From NCBI GenBank assembly GCA_035048485.1, contig CM068585.1, positions 19,462,501 through 19,526,500 of the forward strand: a stretch of 64,000 nucleotides of DNA. Reading direction: 5' to 3'. The position numbers and the translations under genes are program-made. The stretch comes from Pteria penguin (taxonomy: Eukaryota > Mollusca > Bivalvia > Pterioida > Pteriidae). The notes beneath the pieces are model-generated. The model was not told the DNA's origin, ran no database searches, and saw only the letters and a program-made list of their open reading frames with translations. Below, in pieces: positions 1 to 11,000 of this stretch (positions are counted from its first letter, which is position 1; the number at the start of each line of letters is the position of its first letter).

Positions 1-731
1 AGGGCAGACATATTACAGTTTCTAAACTTGGAGCAGAAACTAAAGACAATCATTCATATGAACAAAGCTTGGTTACACCTCCAGACATTTCTGTGACCAA
101 AACCAATCAAGAAATGGTAGGAGAACGACCATCAGAAAAAAATTTAAACACTACAGAATCCTCAGAACCTAAAAATAGTGACAAACTTGTGTGTAAACAT
201 TGCAGTAAATCTGTCATAAAGGCAAATTTCTCTCTCCATGAGATGCATTGCATCCGTCAACAGAGAGAAATATCTAAGCAAGCAAATAACGTAAAGCAGA
301 ATCAACAGAGTAAGGCAAAAAGACCTGGAAGTTCCTGCCATAAATCATCAAATGCTCATGCAGATGTGACAGCAAGGTTGAATAAGGTAGACCCAGAGGA
401 TTTTGATGGTCTCCTTGCAACAGCACAGCATATGGATCAGGGCTGTGCTTTCAAAAAATGTAAAACAAAAACTATTACCTTGGGATGTGTATGTAAATTT
501 TGTCAGAGGCGATTCTGTCTAAGTCATCATACCCCTGAGGAACATGGATGTGGAGATTCTGCCAAGGCAGCAGCAAGGGCAGCCATCATTAAGGAAGGGG
601 TATTGTACAGGGGTAGTGGTATTCCAAATAAACTACCAGATCCTGAAAGGAAAGCTCAACTCCAAAAACGAATGGATAAAAAACTCTCAGAAATGTCTGC
701 CAAAAGACAGACAAAGAAAAGCAAGAAATAA
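1..731 (+). CDS. IGHMBP2: IGHMBP2 (SMUBP-2) helicase, C-terminal coding exon, partial at 5' side
   Basis: This frame is open from the left edge (first full codon at position 3) to TAA at 729-731, about 242 residues, so it is the 3' end of a gene that begins outside the window. The last ~120 residues match the end of the animal superfamily-1 helicase IGHMBP2. They carry an AN1-type zinc finger (C-x4-C, then C-x2-C-x4-C-x2-H, ending HGC), followed by the typical GVLYRGSG and a basic helical tail (RKAQLQKRMDKKLSEMS). Known family members are cytoplasmic 5'-3' RNA/DNA helicases linked to ribosomes and translation; the AN1 finger lies downstream of the helicase core and R3H domain, neither of which is visible here. 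About 65 residues into the open frame lies a further finger-like motif, CKHCSKSVIKANFSLHEMHC, resembling TRAFD1/XAF1-type fingers. The middle is Ser/Lys-rich and probably disordered. No intron is needed in this stretch. Convergent with paramyosin. Identification is firm; the upstream gene structure is not visible. Confidence 0.9.
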   Translation, partial: GRHITVSKLGAETKDNHSYEQSLVTPPDISVTKTNQEMVGERPSEKNLNTTESSEPKNSDKLVCKHCSKSVIKANFSLHEMHCIRQQREISKQANNVKQNQQSKAKRPGSSCHKSSNAHADVTARLNKVDPEDFDGLLATAQHMDQGCAFKKCKTKTITLGCVCKFCQRRFCLSHHTPEEHGCGDSAKAAARAAIIKEGVLYRGSGIPNKLPDPERKAQLQKRMDKKLSEMSAKRQTKKSKK

Positions 732-1560
732 TTCCTTGTAATAGATAATCATTACCCTTTAACCCCTCCCCCCACCCCCCCCCCCCCCCCAAAAAAAAAG
801 AGAGGAAGTGGGGTAAGGGGTTTATTGAGAAAATTCTGTCCGTCTGTCCTTGCTGAATCTTTCAATCTTGGCCCATTCAACCCATGAAATCTGTATACAT
901 GGTTTGATCAAGTTTCCACATTTGTTATCTACAAGACAAGGATGTGTGATGAGGTTAACCCTAGGTCATATCTCCTAGATCAGTGTCACTGAGAAAGTCT
1001 GAAATTCTGATGTGGTCTTTAAAATCTGCATACTTACTTTGATCAAGTTATGTTAATACTTCATCATCTTACCCCTGGACGTGTCATCACCTTAACCCAA
1101 GAAGATCAAGGTCATATCTTAAGGGTCAAGGTCACATTTGTTCTATCAAAATGTGAAGACATATGTACTGTACATGTACTGTTAAGGTAGCAATGTACAG
1201 CATTGCTGCCACCTGGGGCACCTGGCTAGTTAGCAGTCCTCTACTTGATTTGTCTGCTTTATATGATCTGAAATTGAATTGCTGTCTTTTATTAAGTATT
1301 AACAAACAAGATACACTACAGCTCATTTATATTGTTTTCATATGTAAATTTTGAATCAAGAGTTACCCCCTCCTTGTCTTTTTGGTTTGATGTACTTAAC
1401 TGCATGTTTGCCATGCTTTTAAGTTATTGTTGAGCTTTGTTTCTGTTTTCTTTATCCAGCTGTGAGGATATATGCATGAGTGTTATACAGAAATCATCCT
1501 GTCTCTTTTTAGATTGTTATTTAGCATAAATATAAGAATAAAGTACATCTAGTGGCATTT
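732..1560 (+). other. Probable 3' UTR and flank of IGHMBP2
   Basis: No coding signal follows the stop. A C-rich homopolymer tract (763-790) runs straight into A9 (791-799). The first AATAAA after the stop is at 1537-1542, so a 3' UTR of about 0.8 kb is plausible but unproven. Confidence 0.4.
1537..1542 (+). promoter_or_regulatory. Candidate polyadenylation signal AATAAA
   Basis: First canonical AATAAA downstream of the IGHMBP2 stop on the + strand. Position and orientation fit; no transcript evidence is available. Confidence 0.35.
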
Positions 1561-1654
1561 TTATCTTGGTAAACAAAATTACATGAATATAATTATACCA
1601 CCCACAAAGGAAGTTTTGGGGGTATATTAGAATCACCTTGTCTGTCTGTCTGTG

Positions 1655-2365
1655 CATCCATCTGTTTGTCCAGAAAGCTGTAACCTTTGCGATAATTTTT
1701 GAACCAAAAGAGATGGGGCCTTCATACTACACATGTGTATTCCTTGTGGCAAGACCTGTCAGTACCAGACTTTTTAACCCCCTGACCTTGACCTTGATGT
1801 TTTACCTGCTTTTGAAAAACTTTAACTTTGAACATTACTTTTGAATCAAATGAGATGGGGTCTTCATACTACACATGTGTATTCCTTGTGACAAGATCTC
1901 TCCGTCGGTACAAAAATTGTTGACCCCTTGACCTTGACATTTTACCTTCTTTTGATAAACTTTAACCTTAGCCATAACTTTTGAAACAAAAGAGTTGGGG
2001 ACTTCATACTACACATGTATATTCTTAGTGGCTAGACCTGTCTGCCAGTACCAAAATTTTTTACTTTGTGACTTTGACATTTGACCTACTTTTGAAAAAC
2101 TTTATCCTTAACCATAACTTTTTAAACCTAGAGAGTTTGGGGCTTCATACTACACATGTGTATTCCTTATGGCAAGACCTGTCTATCAGTACCAAAATTC
2201 TTTTACCCTGTGCCCTTGACATTTGACCTACTTTTGAAAAACTTTAACCTTGGCCATAATTCTTGAACCAAAAGAGATGGAACCTTCATACTACACGTGT
2301 ATTCCTTGTGGCAAGACCTGTCTGTCAGTACCAGAATTTTTAACCTTGTGACCTTTACCTTGGTC
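1655..2365 (+). repeat. 141-bp tandem repeat, five copies
   Basis: The motif TTCATACTACACATGTGTAT recurs at 1721, 1863, 2003, 2144 and 2285 with small changes, a spacing of 140-142 bp. Each unit also has a GACCTTGAC or GACATTTGACC segment, CTTTTGAAAAACTTTA, and a CCATAACTTTTGAACC-type segment. Stops such as TTTTGA recur, so it is not coding. Related single copies occur near 32.1 kb. The type is widespread in bivalve genomes. Confidence 0.85.
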
Positions 2366-5300
2366 TTTGCTGTACTTCGAATTTTGTTGCCGCGCAGGAG
2401 GGGATTTGTCCCGTTAGGACAGTTCTAGTTTAAAATTTGTAATGAGTAAATATGCAATACTTCAGTCGTTCTATCCATTTAAGTGTGTTTTCTTTCATTG
2501 TAATAGGAAATTTTTATAGAGTCCCATTAATGTTGTCAAAATATAAGAATGATATTTAAAAAGTTCATATTATACATCGGAGTGTACATACAAAGTAAAA
2601 CCTTTGAAATAACACCAGAATCGACTTGTGACCTTACATATTTTGAACCTTGGTCTTTAATATTTATAAACGAGGAATAATAACAATACGCTTAGTATTT
2701 ACTCGTCAGAAACAAATGCCTATATTTTGATACCATAGGCAGTGGCCTTGACCTTCATGCTACAGATAAGAACGAAGGGCATTCATTCATTAATCCTGAA
2801 ATGCTTTATTCGTAACTGTCTAGGGGACAAACTCGGTTGATTTTTACACTCTTGGCTAACCACTTTATTTCCAAATTACGTGGTGTGTTCTATGTTGTGA
2901 TAGGAATACAATAATTATTGTTGAAAATGACATAAAACAATTATTTCTATCTACATGTATATGTATACCCTATATTGATTATATGTGTCCACAATTTCTC
3001 ACGACGTGGATTTTCGACAGAAGCTGCGTGTCATTGGGTCAAAGTCACAGGTCACGGGAATGCTATGCCTCACCATCAAAGGGCCAAGTACAATGTATTA
3101 CTGAGTATGAGACGAAATAACGATATCATAAAACAATGTCGACGCATACCGGTACCTAGATATTGGTGTGTAGAAATATTAGATGTTGATACTCAGATTT
3201 TTTTCTCTTTCAGAATAGTGTACATTGCTTAAACATTTAACAATTTGCTAAACGTTTTGCCAACCGCAGAGGTAATTTCATTAGCACCAATCACCCACCA
3301 ACCAACTATACGGCTCATGAACGGAAACTTCGTATTTTGTATACACACACGCACACATTTGTATTCACAGAAATACAATGCATACATGACAAGAGATTTT
3401 ATGATATTACCCATGGCATTCGGGTTGAATAGTATGAATAATATCTATGATCTAGAATGATAGTCATTTATTCTGGTCTTAAATGTAATTCCTTTCAATT
3501 GATAGCCATGGCTGGGTACCGGTAATGTAACAATCTATAATTTTGCCTAGCGTCGTAGTATACACGATTGTAACGAGCTATGTGAATTGTCTATTAGAGA
3601 TTGTTGTAGGATGAATTGGGTGATTAGTATGATTGAAGGCATAAACAGTTGTAGGAACCCATTAACAAGGACAAGCACGGTGAAATGTAGGATACATGAG
3701 TTTGATTGTCTAGCTACGATGCTACACACACTCAGTTATCTCGGGATCATCCTAGGTACGTGCTTATGGTCACAGTGCACAGTGCTGAACGAAATCCTTT
3801 CTGCATGTGGTGCGTGAGTGTAGAGCCGCCGTAAGTCTAGTATTATGCCTGAATACATTGCATAGTTACTTTGCTAAGCACAGTTGGATATAAGACTGAT
3901 GACTAGGTGCCAGTTTGCAATACCACACATTTCTGGTTTCGCGCTTGTACACATAAACGGTTTAAAATAATACCCTGTCCAATGATGGGAGTGTCGCACA
4001 TTGATCGTATGTAGATAAGTATTTCGTTAATTTCTGTTAAGTCGTATTACTTACCTTCATACTGCATAGGATGATGGATAAAACCAACTCAATAGTCCAA
4101 AAAAAAAAAAACGGAGCGATATCAGGTGTCCGAGAGAGTACGCATCCCCTGCTTTCTGGTATGCCCGTCACTTCTTGTACAGAAGTCGACGTTTGTATAA
4201 CTTGTACATGTATGTGAATTTTATATGTTATTCGACAGAATTATCGATTATTGTTAAACTTCCCAGGAGTATATATAACCCATTGGTAACGATAATATGT
4301 ATGTGTAGTAATGGAGGAAATGTGAGTTATTAAAGACAATTGACGACCTTCTGCATGGACACTGTCGGGCCGATAGGGTGTATTTCCCAATTTGCTTCTG
4401 GAGGAGGTGAGAACCTACCATGTGCAGCGAGTTCAGTCACGGCACTGTTATCAAGTCGCACAAAGACTCCCCCTAAGATATGTATATTAATTTATAGTAT
4501 TTCTTTTTCATTTATTATTTAATTTTAGATAAGACAGCACATGTGTGATTGGCTTCGCGGATTATAAAGTGTGTAGCGCGTCAAACCATATTACTACTCG
4601 ACAAACTCGTATAACCCAGGACACACAATTTTTATTTCATTTTTATTATTATTATTATTATTTTGTATTTTCCAGCTCATATATTTCGGCTTTCGTTGTT
4701 TTTCTTACCCAGTTGTAATCGTGTGGGGTGCAAGTACATATTGGGAAAAGTTTACTTTCTTATTTAACTATACTTATACGTTCTCCATTGATGTATCAAT
4801 CCGTATATATGACAACATTATATAAATGATTATTTCACTAATAGAGGTTGCATTTATACTGATATTTGAATATCCGGAAATGTATACTTTATGTCTGCGT
4901 GAAGCTTATGCTACTGACTAGCAAATATTTGAGGTGGTCTAGCAGATTAATAACCATGCAATTTGCGAGAAGTTGAAACTCTCTGCTACCTGCTACCATT
5001 TAACGTGTAAAAGCTTAGGTGCTAAAGAGAAGCGATTAGATAAGTTTACATTGTCTTCTCGAAAGGTAGGTTCCGTAAATCTATTAATAACCACACCAGT
5101 GGACTGCACATGTGGATTATTCGTCTGAAGTCGACATGGTAGCTATTTTTGGGTGTCAAGTGGTAAAGTCACATTTATCTTCTCGTTTTCCTTTTGGGAT
5201 GGGCACCTGTCCCGTGGATAAGTCGGGTATTTTTACTTCTCCATTTGGGTTTCTGTTTGGGATGGACACTTAATTGTCATGTGGTTAAGTTGGGTCTAGT

Positions 5301-5375
5301 ATCTCCTACACAAGATATTTTGCTATTATGTATAGATAGTTGCTTTGTAATAACAATTCTTTTTATGTGGCTGGA
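2366..5375. other. Intergenic, no supported gene
   Basis: AT-rich sequence with only short chance frames. It contains a repeat at 4070-4172 (listed separately) and a short (ATT)n run near 4645-4663. I see no splice-flanked coding segment on either strand. Confidence 0.6.
4070..4172 (+). repeat. Dispersed repeat, 'GCATCCCCTGCT' family, copy 1
   Basis: ATGATGGATAAA is followed by AGTCCAAAAA, then ATCAGGTGTCC and GCATCCCCTGCT, ending CCCGTCAC. The same order of blocks occurs at 52094-52264, so this is a dispersed family, here interrupted by an A-run. Confidence 0.6.
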
Positions 5376-5378
5376 AAG

Positions 5379-5655
5379 CCGGTATAGCCCAATGGATGAG
5401 GTGCTCAGCTCGTGACCTGGAGGTCCGTTTTTGACTCCCGCCATGGGTGAACCGGTGCCTTGTCTTTCGGATTAAACAATTTAAACCGAGGTCCCGTGTC
5501 ATGGTAGGCGTGACACTTAATTTAAGATCCCTCTGGCACTGCTTCGGAGGGATCGTTGCAAAAGTATAAATTTCTATGTGATGCATCAGGCAAATACTGT
5601 CCCCATATACGTGAAATAATCGTGGAGTGACGTACAACAATAATCAGTCAAGTGG
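5379..5655 (+). mobile_element. tRNA-derived SINE
   Basis: The head resembles a tRNA: box A-like TAGCCCAATGG at 5384-5394 and a decayed box B-like stretch (TTTTGACTCCC) near 5428-5438, about 33 bp apart. It is followed by GTGAACCGGTGCCTTGTCTTTCGGATTAAA, split here as several conserved blocks, and a tail ending GGAGTGACGT...CAACAATAATCAGTCAA. The same modules are seen in copies at 23.1, 27.7 and 42.8 kb, which supports a SINE family with a bivalve-type 3' tail. Confidence 0.7.
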
Positions 5656-7888
5656 CAGGAAATAAACAAAACACTTATGTTTAAACAATTCCTACAATAT
5701 ACAATGTCCCAAACAAATTTAACACTTCATAGTCACGAATATGAATGAATGTAAACGGAAAGGTGCCAAGGTGAAATGATGTATTGAAGTATGTTTATTT
5801 ATATCTTATTAAATTGTATTGAAATTTTGCCACAGGAGGAAGTAATTTTCATGAACGCAGAAAGTAAAGAAATAAAAATGGAACTGAGGGCATGTGTTTC
5901 ATTATCTGAAAAAAGCAGAAAGTACTTGGCGATTTTGTAGTGTACTGATCTAATCGGATCGTAATCGTGTTAGTATTTTGCGTAATGCTAGTATCATGGA
6001 TATCGCATTATATTGATGACGCATGTCATATTTGTTATTAAATGTCATTCCACCATATACCAGTATTAGAAATCTCAGTGTCCTAGTCCCTTAACTCCTA
6101 CTGATTTGGAACTTCAGTTCACTTTGAATTCAAAATGTATCTCACTTGAAAGAAGACCATTTGTTCTGTATGCATTTCATTCTTCAGTTTTAAACTACTT
6201 CTCTTGAAATAAGAACAACTGATTGATTTCAGAAACAGAAAACCAGCTTTATTGGATCAAAATCTATATTTAGTTCAATATTAGATAACCCCGAGATTAT
6301 ATACCATCTGGAAACTCATGCACAGCGAAATGATTTGCGAAATCTGATTGGTCAACAGTACTTTATTGTTATATAAATAGAAGCAGACAATTTGCATACT
6401 GACCAAATCAATGAGATCCCAGAAAGGGCCCAGTTTGTTGTTCTTAGACAAAACACAAATAACAGCGGTTTCATGACGGGGTTTATTGAGCGAGGGGCAT
6501 ATACAAATATATAGTGAATGACAAGCTCCTCTGATTTCATGTAGACGGTACAGCGGGTTTCGTCTTGTACAAGTAACAAATTCAACAAATTGTACATATC
6601 GAGGCGTATGCAATCAACATTTAATACGACACATATACCTCGAAAATCAACAGTCCTTAAGTCGCCTTTATCTTACGCCATAACTCGCTATATAAAATAT
6701 AAACATGTAAACATCTAACAAACAATAGAATATTGTCTTAAAATCACAATGAAAATAAAACTATTGCACATTTTAAATCAATTTTAATATAGAAGCCCCT
6801 TGCTGAATTATGTATTATTTGATACCTCTTTACAACAGAATAACACACAATCCAAATTCACTTCTCTATCCTTCTCCTCTAACGTCAAAATGTTTATGAA
6901 TGGCAGTGAGTTTGTCCTCTTATACTTCACATACGATGGAAATGACGTCATGTCTAAAGCGCCACCTACAGTCAGATGTTGATCACGTGACAGTGCCGAG
7001 CAATGACCAACCATCCCGTTCGCATGTCGATCATATGTACAGAATTTTAAATCCCTTTGAAGCAAACACTCTGGCTATATGCATCAGCACATGAACAAAT
7101 AACAAAAATAAAATACTTTGTACAATAAATAAAGGGAAACATCGGAATTTATATTCATCTCAATGTCAACACATACACAGCTTTGCGCGAAGTTCGAATG
7201 TCCAGAAATGCATGATGAAAAAGCTTTATATCTAAAATAAAGAAGGAAAAGTAGTTAGGTATATATCTACAGCAAGCAATATTTATGAGTTCAGCGGCAA
7301 TTATTAATCAAATTTATAATCATTTTTCATGTTATATTTAATAATTAACTTTCATTATAACTTTCCAGTACCACATATACTTTACATTCTTAGACACATA
7401 TAACTCTGTCTTTCAAAATTATTTGAAATTATATCTTTTCTATGTTTGATTTTTCAAAATAAATACGTATGAACACTTAGCGTGTGGCTGGCAAAAGCTA
7501 TTTCAAATCAAAGATCATCTTGGCTAACTGAAGATAAAATGTGAATTTTGAATGTTGGAAATTTTCCAGAGGCTGCTAATTTAAACTCAATAAATGAACA
7601 GTGAGTTTTTCTCCTAGTAAACACAGCATTAACAAATAGTCAAACTAGGAAATTCTAAAGCAATATAGATAATAGTTTGATTGCTTGATTCATATAGTTT
7701 AATGTATAATAAGGAACGTAGTATAATTTTGTCTTGTGCACCAGCATTATGTTAAATGCCAAGCTGCTGTGTGGAAGCTGTCTCAAATCATTTGAAAGTT
7801 TGCGAAAAAAAAAATCCAAAACGATATTTAAACAAAAACGTGCCGGGCTCGAGATGATCAAAGAACTGATATCGGACCTTTTGAGAGT
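5656..7888. other. 3' flank, and in part 3' UTR, of paramyosin
   Basis: No coding signal. On the minus strand several AATAAA or ATTAAA hexamers (for example near 7698, 7335, 6481, 6362 and 6248) could end the paramyosin mRNA, but sequence alone does not pick one. Confidence 0.4.
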
Positions 7889-8050
7889 TTATACCCTGAC
7901 GACTTTGGTGATTTCCCTAGACACAGACATGGATCGGGTTCTGCGAACGGCAGCCAAGTTCTTCTCGGCGTTATCGGCACGGTGTTCGGCTTCTTCAATG
8001 AGTTGCTGAGCCTTGCGGTATTTGTTCATGGTAAGACTGGCAACATCTTC
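7889..8050 (-). CDS. Paramyosin exon 15, C-terminus (residues 809-861)
   Basis: 162 nt including TAA at 7889-7891. It begins [20 protein letters not shown] and ends in the non-helical tail [18 protein letters not shown]. The basic-Ser pattern looks like a kinase substrate; the final TKVVRV repeats a motif of exon 1. Confidence 0.95.
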   Translation of the reverse strand, partial: EDVASLTMNKYRKAQQLIEEAEHRADNAEKNLAAVRRTRSMSVSREITKVVRV

Positions 8051-11000
8051 CTGCAAAAAGCAACAGCAAATGTTATATAAGGGTTTTCTTCAAATGGAAA
8101 CAACATATCTTTTTTTCAAAATGCAACAAAACTGTTACAACTTTTCTGAATTTTGGTAAATTTGCTACTTTATACATCAATCATGATCTTTTTTTATTAT
8201 TATTCAGAATTCCTTCTGTTTCGACACAATGAGAAGAAAGTTAAAAATAAAACATACAGCTTCTTCGATCTGGCGTTTGTATGTCTTGATTTTGATGGTG
8301 AGCTGGTCGCAGAGACTGCTGAGCTCTGCTACTTGACGACGGTCATCATCAGCCTGGGCCTGTACTTCTTTGCATTGACGTTCATATTTGCGCATGTTGG
8401 CAGCCGTTTCCCTCAGCCGCCTCTGTTCTGCTTCAAGTTCAGCCTCAAGATCACGGATCTATAAATAGCGGGTACAACACTGAGAGAAATTTGTGAAGTA
8501 ATGTAGAATGCTTCTATATAGATATGTTATTACGTATTTGATATGAAAATAAACATTATTTCATGTCTGGGAGTGAATTAAAGGTGAATTAGTCCTCGAT
8601 GAATTACTTTTAAATTGCTTCCAGTATTTTTTTTTTTTAACTTACTCTGGCCTGTAGTTTGGCGATTTGTCTTTTTCCTTCTCTGGTAGCGAAGGCCTCG
8701 GCCTCTTCGAGTCTGACGGTGATCTCGCGGATTTCAATCTCGAGTTGTTTGCGAAGACCCTCTGCATTCTTGTAGTTTTCTTGTTCTTGGTGGAGTTCTC
8801 CGGCCAGACGGTTGACTTCGGCTTGAAGACGATCAGCGCGCTCTTCTGCTGCTCTCTGTGCGTTAAGGGCATCATCAAGGTCAGACTGCATGGCGGCAAT
8901 ATCAGCTTCCATGCGGCGTTTGTCGTTGGTAAGGACAGTGACTTGGAGTTGAACTTCTGTGAGACGGGCGGAAGTCTCTCCAAGTTCGTTTTCGGCATTC
9001 TTGCGAGCTCTCTCAGCCTGAAAAATAATTCATCAAACATAATATATCTATATTGGTTTTTCTGTATAATGGTAGATATTTACGAATTATATAAAACAAA
9101 AGAACATGAGTAATTTTGATATATTCCTGAGTAGTAGTAGTAGTAGTAGTAGTGTTAAATGTTATAGATTAATTGTAGTATAGTGACTTACGGCTTCGAG
9201 GAGAGATCTGCAGTCTTCGAGTTCTTGTTGGAGGGTAATACGTTTCCTTTCGGAGATGGAGAGTTGACCACGGGCATCGTCCAACTGGCGTTGGGTTTCT
9301 TCAAGGGCGGTCTCCAAGTCCTGGAAGAAAATGATATTATTGACCGGTGTTAACAAAATAAATATATAATACTTCTCACCTACTTATTTGGTCTGCTAGT
9401 TTGTGAGGTTGAATAATAATAATAAAAGGCAATGAAAATATGCTTACATAACATTTCACAGTAATCAAAATGATACAAAGTTAGCCTCTCGAAACTATAT
9501 CTGTGTTTATTAGGCTATGTTTTACTGAATCCTTCAGTATGTAAAATGAGTCGGGATTTCTTTTCATTTATGTTTTAATATTTTATGTTTTATGATAGTT
9601 GACAGTTGCAAATTGATAACGTATTTCCTTGTATAAAACAGAAAGAAAAACACTCATAAAGATATCTGTAATTCGAACCTATTCCAAAATGTGAAAGAAG
9701 CGATTGAAGTATGAAACAGATGGTCGAGAAAATCGAACACGCGCTATCACATTCAAGTCCTGCAATGCTCATCAAAAGTTTGAAGTTGCCATGGTTTTTA
9801 GAATCTCTAACAGACAAGGAATGTCGATGACGTCATGGCACGTGCTCGCGGCACCCCCTACAGGTGATAATGGTGATAATGAAGTTTTGTTTATGTCTTG
9901 GAGCTGATCAGATATTTCTGTTTCAGTGTTTACAGTTTGCGTAGCCTCCACACATTCTTAAGATTTCTGATTAGTAACATCTTGCGACGTACTTAGAATT
10001 ACTTATCTAACCACGCATACGATAATGATATTATCTTTTGAACGTCTTGTATCGTTTCACGTACAATTAGACGCTCTTGTAATTTGCTCTTTTCTTTCCT
10101 ATCGACTTCATAAGACGTTTATCTAGAACATATTATCTTCCGCGACATATTTCATGATCAAACATTTAATCAAAAAGACTAGTGTCATGATTTTAGAGGC
10201 CTCAAATATACACATAAACACTAATGAATCCTTTGTATTAGTTCTTGATTCCAATCGGACGCGATGCCGTTTATTTGAAGTCTACATGACTAGGTACAGT
10301 AATTTCTCCTTCTCAATTTAATTGCATACTTGATGAAGTTAAGGTTCATCAGAAGCAGGTATCAAAAGGAATGCATATTAATTAAGTCTAGAGACATCCT
10401 TACCTTAACGCGGTGTTGTAGGGATTTGATCTGTTTAAGGTACTCAGCGTTAGCACGGTTGGCGTTGTCAAGGGCGGCCTCGAGTTCCCGGATGTCAGTC
10501 TCGTATTTCTTCTTGATGCGGGCGATTTCAGTCTTGTAACGTGTCTCAACTTCCACTAAAGTACGCTGGAGTTCCTCAATAGCACGGGCACTGCTCTTCC
10601 TGTCAATGAAAATAAAAAGTTTTAAACTGATGAAATACAGTCTTTCCGTCGTAGATATAACTATCCGAAAACTGTCACTTTTATATTCATCTCTAGCTTT
10701 CTGCTAAAATATTTTAGAACATAACCCCCCCCCCCTTTCCCTCCAAAATACTAACGGATTTGCTGCAGCAAAAATAGGACCAGACGAATATCGCCGAGAA
10801 GCCATTTCTGTAACTTTATGAACTGCCCAAACAAAAAGTGTGAAATATAAAATGTTTCACTCTTATATACTGTTAGACAGGGTCAGGACTTTATCAATTC
10901 AGCTTTTACAGGATGTACATGATATATAAATAGGTTTCCATCAGATTTTACATGCATCTTAATGATAAAAATACTAAATTTTCCAGTAGACACTCCTTCA

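Noticed and set aside
5326..5640. 104-residue minus frame
   Set aside because: Antisense of the tRNA-derived SINE.
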